Assembly: GCA_900548385.1 (NCBI GenBank)
Contig: URKJ01000013.1
Coordinates: 29,673-93,672 of the forward strand
Length of the DNA stretch: 64,000 nucleotides
Reading direction: 5' to 3'
Source: an uncultured bacterium
GTDB taxonomy: Bacteria; Verrucomicrobiota; Lentisphaeria; Victivallales; UBA1829
A program made the translations under genes and the position numbers. The first letter of the stretch is position 1. Each line of letters opens with the position of its first letter. This document shows positions 58,519 through 64,000 of the stretch, piece by piece. Under the pieces are notes generated by a model. That model worked only from the letters and a program-made list of their open reading frames with translations, was not told where the DNA came from and searched no databases.

Positions 58519-58926
58519 TCAGGAACGGTATTTTTTACGGATGTGTTCCAGATTGGCAAGACTGTGTTCGGCGATCTCGAAGATGCACTCGCGTTGATAA
58601 GGGTGCGGGATGGTTTTGGCATGTTCCCAGTTGCTGACGGAGAACCGGGTGGCATCGGTGAGCCTGCCGAATTTCGCCTGCGAGAGCCGGAGCGCTTTCC
58701 GCAAAGCCAGAATATCCGTGGATGCAACCTGTACCCAGAGCTTGTTTTTACCGTTTACTCCAAGTATCCGTTCCACAATCTCTTTCACGTTTGCTATTTT
58801 TTTCTCCAGATCGTCAACCGTGTCCAAATTTCCCACCATCCGGGAGAGAAGGGGGGTAAGCATGGGACGTGCTTTTACAGAAACGCTGCGCATGATTCCG
58901 CGTTTTAAAACCTGTGCTTCTTCCAT
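58519..58926 (-). CDS. XRE-type helix-turn-helix regulator
   Basis: A 135-residue protein. The N-terminal part (about 1-60) has a coiled-coil-like helix (VDDLEKKIANVKEIVERIL); residues about 70-125 form an XRE helix-turn-helix (LALRKALRLSQAKFGRLT then FSVSNWEHAKTIPHPYQREC). The layout resembles antitoxin-type regulators of the HigA kind, but no toxin gene is next to it. The upstream region holds two related palindromes overlapping its promoter (58934-58972), suggesting autoregulation. It is codirectional with the alpha-2-macroglobulin gene 75 bases downstream, so it may regulate it, but this is not shown. Confidence 0.7.
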   Translation of the reverse strand: MEEAQVLKRGIMRSVSVKARPMLTPLLSRMVGNLDTVDDLEKKIANVKEIVERILGVNGKNKLWVQVASTDILALRKALRLSQAKFGRLTDATRFSVSNWEHAKTIPHPYQRECIFEIAEHSLANLEHIRKKYRS

Positions 58927-58933
58927 AAATCAC

Positions 58934-58991
58934 CTGTAAAATTCAACATTTTTCAAATTCTGTAAAATACAGCGTTTTATGATATTTTCAA
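58934..58991 (-). promoter_or_regulatory. Promoter with two tandem palindromes upstream of the XRE gene
   Basis: Minus-strand TTGAAA (58986-58991) and TATTTT (58964-58969) are 16 bases apart. The palindrome CTGTA-AAA-TACAG (58960-58972) covers the -10, and a partial copy CTGTAAAATTCAA (58934-58946) lies 26 bases downstream. This is consistent with cooperative autorepression. Confidence 0.5.
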
Positions 58992-59031
58992 ATAAAAATG
59001 CGAAAAATACACAGCTTTTCTGCTTTGTCCG

Positions 59032-60396
59032 TCAGATTTTAATCGCGTGGAACGTTCCGCTCATATAATCCCGGCGGAGCTTCCGCATGGTCCGGCAGTA
59101 ATCCCAGGCGAGGATTGCTGTCGCTCCGACCCAGGCGAGGGGATTGGAGAGACAGACTCCCGTGTAGCCGAGCCAGCCCGCCAGACCGAACGCGCCGATT
59201 ACGCGCAGCACCAGTTCCACGACTCCCGCCATGAACGGGATGAAAGAGTGTCCCATCCCCTGCTGGACGTTGCGGTAGATCAGAAGCATTGCAAGAATGG
59301 TATAGCAGCCTGCACTGGTGTTCAGGAATATCTGGGAACAGCGGATCACCTCCGGATTGTATTCGCCGATGAATCCTTCCGTCAGCGGCGCCGCGAACCA
59401 GATCAGCAGAACTCCCGCAACGATGCTGAACGCGATCGCCATAGCGGAACATTTGTAGAGTCCCTCCCGGATGCGGGGCACGTTGCCCGCCCCGTAATTC
59501 TGGGCGGCGAAAGTCGCCATTGCGATACTGAACGAAAACAGCGGCTGAACGGCGATCGAATCAATTCTGCACGCCGCCGTATAACCGGCGATTGCAACCG
59601 GGCCGAATCCGTTTAGCGCCCGCTGCAGGACCAGCACGCCGACTGCGGTTACGGAGAACTGAAACGCCATCGGCAGAGCGACGCGCAGATGTTCTTTGTA
59701 GAACGCATAATCAAATTCCCAGTCTTTCAGGTGCAGTTTCAGAATCGGGAATTTGCGGAGCATATAGATCAGACACAGAAAGCCGGAGAGTCCCTGTGCG
59801 ATTACTGTTGCCCATGCCGCTCCGGCAACGCCGCTTTTCAGATTCAGAATGAAATAGAAATCCAGAATGATGTTCACGATTGAGGCGACAATCAGAAAGT
59901 AAAGCGGCGTCCGGCTGTCGCCGAGTGCGCGGATGATGCTGGAAAGCATACCGTAGAAAACCAGCGTCCAACCGCCGTAGAAGATCACGATCAAGTACCG
60001 GTATGTGTCGTCGATGATCTCCGGCGGCGTATCCATGGCTTTGAGAATGGGACGCGCCCCCAGTACGCAGACCAGAGTCACAAGCAGGGTGATGACGGTG
60101 CAGATGACCGTGGATGTTGCGACGGAGCGGCGGACTCCGTTGTCGTCGTGTGCGCCGAAACGCTGGGCTGTGATGACGGCGAGCCCGCAGGTGAGCCCGA
60201 AGAAAAAGCCGAATACCAGAAACATGATCGGACCGGATCCGCCGACTGCCGCCAACGCTTTATAGCCGAGCGTGCGCCCGACGATGAACGTGTCCGCCAT
60301 ATTATACAGCTGCTGGAATACATTGCCGACGAGAAGAGGGAGTGTGAAGAACAGGATCAGCTTCGTCGGGCTGCCTGCCGTCATATCCTTAATCAT
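59032..60396 (-). CDS. MATE family multidrug/cation exporter
   Basis: A 454-residue protein with 12 membrane segments in two halves. The start MIKDMTAGSPTKLILFFTLP and QQLYNMADTFIVGRTLGYKA are typical of MATE (NorM/DinF-type) transporters, as is QNYGAGNVPRIREGLYKC in the second half (the QN.GAGN motif). These exporters use sodium or proton gradients to extrude drugs or metabolites. GGAG five bases before the ATG at 60396 supports the start; the open frame extends well upstream as antisense noise. The start overlaps the HAD phosphatase stop by four bases (ATGA), so they are translationally coupled. Substrate is unknown. Confidence 0.92.
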   Translation of the reverse strand: MIKDMTAGSPTKLILFFTLPLLVGNVFQQLYNMADTFIVGRTLGYKALAAVGGSGPIMFLVFGFFFGLTCGLAVITAQRFGAHDDNGVRRSVATSTVICTVITLLVTLVCVLGARPILKAMDTPPEIIDDTYRYLIVIFYGGWTLVFYGMLSSIIRALGDSRTPLYFLIVASIVNIILDFYFILNLKSGVAGAAWATVIAQGLSGFLCLIYMLRKFPILKLHLKDWEFDYAFYKEHLRVALPMAFQFSVTAVGVLVLQRALNGFGPVAIAGYTAACRIDSIAVQPLFSFSIAMATFAAQNYGAGNVPRIREGLYKCSAMAIAFSIVAGVLLIWFAAPLTEGFIGEYNPEVIRCSQIFLNTSAGCYTILAMLLIYRNVQQGMGHSFIPFMAGVVELVLRVIGAFGLAGWLGYTGVCLSNPLAWVGATAILAWDYCRTMRKLRRDYMSGTFHAIKI

Positions 60397-61214
60397 ACCG
60401 TCTCCATGTGTTCCGGAGGCGGAAGCCGCAGTTCCCTGCAGATGATCCGGAGGACCCCGTTGTGTTCGTTGTCGTATTCCGTGATATGGGCGGCAAGACG
60501 CTTCAGATCCGGGTGCGCGTTCGCCATCGCATAGCTGTTCGGGCAATCGCGGATCATGGAGCTGTCGTTCAGATAATCGCCGAATGTCATGCACTCTTCC
60601 GCCGCGATGCCGAGCCGTTTTTGCAGGAATGCAAGAGCGGTTCCCTTGGAGATGCCGGGGTTCATGATGTCGACCCAGGTCGAGCCGGAGAGCGCCACGG
60701 AAAATTCCGGTTCCAGTTGCCGTTTCAGAGCCGGATAAACCGTTGCTTCCGCATTCGGTGCGAAAACGGCGGTCTTGCAGATATGATCCGTTTCCATGCA
60801 CGGACGGAAGTCGGGAACGGCTTCCAGCCGGTCATAGTAAAGTTTCGTATTGCGGACGAATTCCGGATCACGGTCCAGATGATAGGCGCAGCCGAGTCCG
60901 CAGAGAACCGGGAACGCGCCGGGAAGTTCCCCGACCCGTGCAAGAATGTGCATGATTCCGTCGCGCGGAAGCTCGCTGTAAAAAAGATTCTCCGTGCCAT
61001 GAAAAACAAGCGCACCGTTTTCTGAAAAATAGTAGAGCCGGTCCGCCTCTCCGGAAAATTTGTGATACAGATTATAATACTGCCGTCCGCTGGCGGCAAC
61101 GAAACAGATTCCGCGCCGCTGCAGGTCGCGGATGACGCGGAACATATCTTCGGGAAGCTGTTTTCTGCCATTGAGCAGGGTACCGTCCATATCGGCGGCA
61201 ATGAGTCTGATCAT
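60393..61214 (-). CDS. Cof-type HAD-IIB family phosphatase
   Basis: A 273-residue hydrolase of the haloacid dehalogenase superfamily. Motif I is AADMDGTLLNG (nucleophile Asp), motif II FVAASGRQYYN, motif III the Lys in GISKGTALAFL, and motif IV MTFGDYLNDSSM. The inserted cap domain between about residues 85 and 190 is of the IIB type used by sugar-phosphate and cofactor phosphatases. It would act in the cytoplasm, probably on a sugar phosphate. The chosen ATG gives the family length; the frame extends 17 codons upstream without a ribosome site. It is the first gene of a pair with the MATE exporter and is divergent from the GH78-like gene. Confidence 0.9.
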   Translation of the reverse strand: MIRLIAADMDGTLLNGRKQLPEDMFRVIRDLQRRGICFVAASGRQYYNLYHKFSGEADRLYYFSENGALVFHGTENLFYSELPRDGIMHILARVGELPGAFPVLCGLGCAYHLDRDPEFVRNTKLYYDRLEAVPDFRPCMETDHICKTAVFAPNAEATVYPALKRQLEPEFSVALSGSTWVDIMNPGISKGTALAFLQKRLGIAAEECMTFGDYLNDSSMIRDCPNSYAMANAHPDLKRLAAHITEYDNEHNGVLRIICRELRLPPPEHMETV

Positions 61215-61375
61215 AACCTGTCTGCTTTCATCTTTTGAGAAATATATAATATAGCATGACAGCATGGAAAATCAAACGGTTCCGGGAGAAGATTTTCTGT
61301 CTGTTTTTTTCGTTCCGGAGTGGCAATTTCCGATTCTGCCGTTTAGATTATCCGGAAACAAAAGGAGAATCGCCT

Positions 61376-63910
61376 ATGTCAACCGTTCTTCCGTCCGCCG
61401 CGCATGTCCCGGCGGATGCCGTCAACAGTTATGCCGTATTCCGGGGGACTCTTTCCGGAGCCGTGACGGGAATCCGTGTTTATGCGAACCGTTTTTATGA
61501 ACTGCGCATTGACGGGGAGCTGATTGCATACGGGCCCGTCCGCAGCCGGGAACCGCTTCTTTATTATGATGTATATACGCTGAAACCGACTGCCGAACCG
61601 AAGTTGATTGCGATGAAGGTCCATGCCCGGACGGGGGCGCCGGAAGCGTATGTCGACGGAGTCACGGACTGGCAGGTATGCACTCTGAAATCCTATGATT
61701 CCGCAGCGCCGAAGTGTATCGGGGATGTCGGTTATTCGGAATATTGCACGCTTGATTCGGAGCAGGACTGGTTCCGCCGAGACTGCACAATGGAGGGTTT
61801 TACCGCGCCCCGTCCCGGAACTCCGATTGCGGCTGCTTCGTTCCTGCCGCGTCCGATCCCGGAATTCCGGGAAGAACGTGTGGACCCGGTGTCGTTGATC
61901 CGCGAACCGGACGGCGGATGGCTTGCCGATTTCGGGCGCATGGTTTACGGCCGTCCGGAGATCGCCGGTTCGTTCGCCGGATACGGAACAGTGGAGATCG
62001 GTTATATTGAATCGCCGGATTCCGGCTGGGCGCATACCGAGGGACGCCGCGCAATGTATTCCGACCGTCTGACCGGAAGTGGAAAACTGAACTGGAAATC
62101 GTTCTGGAAGCGTCCGTGCCGTTACCTTTCCATATCCGGTGATCTGGTGTCGCTGGATTCTCTTTGTGTTCAGGAATACGGTTATCCGGTGGTGCTGAGC
62201 GGTTCGTTCCGCTGTTCCGACGACCGCCTGAACCGGCTTTGGGAGATTGCCGAACGCACGCTGCGGGTCTGCATGGATGATATTTTCAACGATTGCCCGC
62301 ACCGGGATCAGGCGCAGTGGATGGATGCGTTTGTCAGTGCGAAAGGCGCGCTTTCCCTTTACGGAGTGACCGACCTTGCGCGGAAGTGTCTGCTTCAGCA
62401 CGGTATCTGTTCGTTTGTCAACGGCTGTATGCAGTCTCCGAGCATTTGCGGGGCAACTTTTTTCAGCGACTATGCGCTGATTCAGATTTTGTTTTTGCGC
62501 TGGTACTGGCAGGTGACGGGAGACCGGGCTCTGCTGGAGGAGCTGTATGAAAATTCCGCCGCCGGATTTGAAGTCTTTTTCCGTCATGAACAGCCGGACG
62601 GTCTGCTCAAGGATATTGACCGTATCGGAAAATGCGGCGGTGCGGAGCGGGAAACGGATGATTTTTTCAGCATCGGCGCTTCGATGCTGTATCTGGACAA
62701 TACGTTTGAGCTTTGCCGGATGGGGAAATCCGCCGGGCTTAATGCAATCTATTTCGGTGCGCTGAACGCGATGGCGGAGATCTGTGATGTTCTCGGCAAA
62801 CCCTCCGCACTGTACCGGGAGAAAGCGGAGAACGTGCGGGCGCATTATGCGGAAGTTTTTGCCCACGGCGAGGCGGATGGCTGTTTCCGGGATTCCGATT
62901 CGCGTCCGGAACACCGCTTTTGCAATATCAATTTCTCCTGCGAGTTCGGCAAATGGACCGGGAACGGAGCCGTTGCCCGGATCACAGTGACTGCACCGGA
63001 AGATGGCGAATATGAACTGCTTGCCGGAGCTTATGCCCAGTGGAGGTTGAAACTCAACGGAGTTCCGGTTTATGAAGATTCCCGCCGGGAGAGCTGGACG
63101 CGTCCGGCGCCGTTCTATCAGCCGTCCCGGGTGAAACTGCCGCTGAAACGGGGCGGAAACGTGCTGGAGTTCGAGGTCGCATACAGTTCGCTGAACTGGG
63201 AACTGTTTTTTGATCCGGGATTGCCGGTTGATTCCTGCGGGATCCGGGAGACCGGCAGCGGGAGCGGTTGGAAAACGGTTGTGCCGCGCCCGTGGTTCCC
63301 GCCGTATCTTTCGCAGTCAACCAATGCCTACGCGGCGTTCAACGGGCTGATGAAATCACCGGAATCGCTGAAACAGCTGCTGCCGTCCGTCTATCCGCGC
63401 AACTATATCGGCATTCGCGTTCCGCTGTTCAGTACGGAGACCGCCGATCCGGAACTGCTGAAGCGCTGGATTATGCCGGCGAATACTCCGTGGTCGGCTT
63501 TCTATCTGATCGCATCTCTGTTTGCCGGCGGGCTTGGCGTCGAGGCTCTTGATCATATCCGCCGTGCGTGGGGAGTCATGCTGGATCGCGGAGCCGTCAA
63601 CACCTGGGAGGAGTGGGGAAACAATGCGAGCCTCTGCCATGCGTGGGGATCAACGCCCGCTTATTTCATGATCCATGATGTTCTCGGTATTCAGTACGAG
63701 AGACTGGGCGAAGGGGTTGTTGTGATCCGTCCCGGTCTTTACGGTCTTGAGTTTGCGGAAGGGACCGCGGCGCTTTCCGGGGACGGCTCGCAGAAAGTTT
63801 CAGTTTCACTGCGGAAATCGGATGGGAAAACGGAGATCCGGATCAGTGTTCCGCCGGGATACCGCGTGGAGAAGGATTTCAGCCGTTTGGAAAATCCGCA
63901 GGAAATTTGA
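61376..63910 (+). CDS. GH78-like alpha-L-rhamnosidase family enzyme, cytoplasmic
   Basis: An 844-residue protein without signal peptide. N-terminal beta domains (1-270) carry FYELRIDGELIAYGPVRSRE and FGRMVYGRPEIAG as in rhamnosidase-type enzymes. The (alpha/alpha)6 barrel begins near DDIFNDCPHRDQAQWMDAF, the equivalent of the GH78 acidic motif. At about residues 515-635 the barrel is interrupted by a beta-sandwich (ARITVTAPEDGEYELLAGAY; LPLKRGGNVLEFEVAYSS). It resumes with QSTNAYAAFNGLMKSPESL and GAVNTWEEWGNNASLCHAWG, where the TWEEW glutamates are candidate bases. AAAGGAG precedes the ATG at 61376. It is a single gene ending 43 bases before the adapter; a downstream partner would be lost. 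Confidence 0.75.
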   Translation: MSTVLPSAAHVPADAVNSYAVFRGTLSGAVTGIRVYANRFYELRIDGELIAYGPVRSREPLLYYDVYTLKPTAEPKLIAMKVHARTGAPEAYVDGVTDWQVCTLKSYDSAAPKCIGDVGYSEYCTLDSEQDWFRRDCTMEGFTAPRPGTPIAAASFLPRPIPEFREERVDPVSLIREPDGGWLADFGRMVYGRPEIAGSFAGYGTVEIGYIESPDSGWAHTEGRRAMYSDRLTGSGKLNWKSFWKRPCRYLSISGDLVSLDSLCVQEYGYPVVLSGSFRCSDDRLNRLWEIAERTLRVCMDDIFNDCPHRDQAQWMDAFVSAKGALSLYGVTDLARKCLLQHGICSFVNGCMQSPSICGATFFSDYALIQILFLRWYWQVTGDRALLEELYENSAAGFEVFFRHEQPDGLLKDIDRIGKCGGAERETDDFFSIGASMLYLDNTFELCRMGKSAGLNAIYFGALNAMAEICDVLGKPSALYREKAENVRAHYAEVFAHGEADGCFRDSDSRPEHRFCNINFSCEFGKWTGNGAVARITVTAPEDGEYELLAGAYAQWRLKLNGVPVYEDSRRESWTRPAPFYQPSRVKLPLKRGGNVLEFEVAYSSLNWELFFDPGLPVDSCGIRETGSGSGWKTVVPRPWFPPYLSQSTNAYAAFNGLMKSPESLKQLLPSVYPRNYIGIRVPLFSTETADPELLKRWIMPANTPWSAFYLIASLFAGGLGVEALDHIRRAWGVMLDRGAVNTWEEWGNNASLCHAWGSTPAYFMIHDVLGIQYERLGEGVVVIRPGLYGLEFAEGTAALSGDGSQKVSVSLRKSDGKTEIRISVPPGYRVEKDFSRLENPQEI

Positions 63911-63953
63911 TAACGTCAGGCTCCGGCAGACATGTTCGGAGTCGGTATTGTTT

Positions 63954-64000
63954 CTGTCTCTTATACACATCTCCGAGCCCACGAGACGGAGCTACATCTC
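63954..64000. other. Illumina Nextera adapter left on the contig end
   Basis: CTGTCTCTTATACACATCT (63954-63972) is the 19-base Tn5 mosaic end. CCGAGCCCACGAGAC (63973-63987) is the Nextera read-2 adapter, then eight bases (GGAGCTAC) in the i7 index position and ATCTC, the start of the P7 tail. These bases are not genomic. Confidence 0.97.

Noticed and set aside
61379..62914. 511-codon minus-strand frame opposite the GH78-like gene
   Set aside because: No family resemblance; antisense to the GH78-like barrel.
1..64000. rRNA, tRNA, CRISPR arrays, insertion sequences, SusC/SusD-like genes
   Set aside because: Looked for and not seen; no repeated spacers, no transposase motifs, no TonB-dependent receptor.

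Overview
The window reads as the genome of an anaerobic, glycan-degrading bacterium of the Lentisphaerota (Victivallis-like). This is inferred from gene content: several pseudopilin-like proteins with a near-C-terminal H-X9-DG signature sit beside large glycoside hydrolases, there are no SusC/SusD-type genes, and the regulators are GntR/LacI hybrids. The last 47 bases are Illumina Nextera adapter, so position 63953 is a true assembly contig end. No rRNA, tRNA, CRISPR array, transposase or phage gene was recognised.

Region by region. 1-6.6 kb (minus strand): nrdR, a CLC transporter, an orphan ATP-cone protein, a GH63-like enzyme, a DUF1275 membrane protein, a PNPOx-family protein, then a UPF0237/UPF0210 pair behind its own promoter. 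6.7-11.1 kb: glycan locus 1, with a GntR/LacI regulator, an H-X9-DG pseudopilin and a GH39-like enzyme, plus a divergent GspG-like pseudopilin. 11.1-13.1 kb: a GH42 enzyme. 13.3-25 kb: housekeeping and envelope genes (glycosyltransferase-like protein, ilvE, pal-like lipoprotein, secreted EEP enzyme, cupin, membrane protein, phenylacetate-CoA ligase, leuS, sugar nucleotidyltransferase, glycosyltransferase). 25-31.4 kb: a GGGtGRT/IscU-like pair, two LA_2272-type surface-repeat proteins, leuA and a D,D-carboxypeptidase. 31.4-37.9 kb (minus): glycan locus 2, with a GntR/LacI regulator, pseudopilin, GH2 enzyme and a small secreted protein. 38.2-43.9 kb: RpiR regulator divergent from a mannose-6-phosphate isomerase, ROK kinase and GH42 operon. 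44.5-49.8 kb: glycan locus 3, with an AraC regulator (frameshifted), a GH-A enzyme and a pseudopilin, bracketed by two near-identical 80-bp terminator-bearing direct repeats. 50-64 kb: GH36, flavin reductase, a bacterial alpha-2-macroglobulin, an XRE regulator, a MATE exporter, a HAD phosphatase and a GH78-like enzyme.

The organising theme is a repeated module of one dedicated regulator, one pseudopilin-like protein and one large glycosidase, occurring three times. Each module has its own regulator and two have recognisable promoters. Released sugars would be fed in through the ROK kinase and isomerase. The most interesting possibility is that these pseudopilins form substrate-specific surface or secretion parts that replace the SusCD-type machinery of Bacteroidota; this is inference from gene order only.
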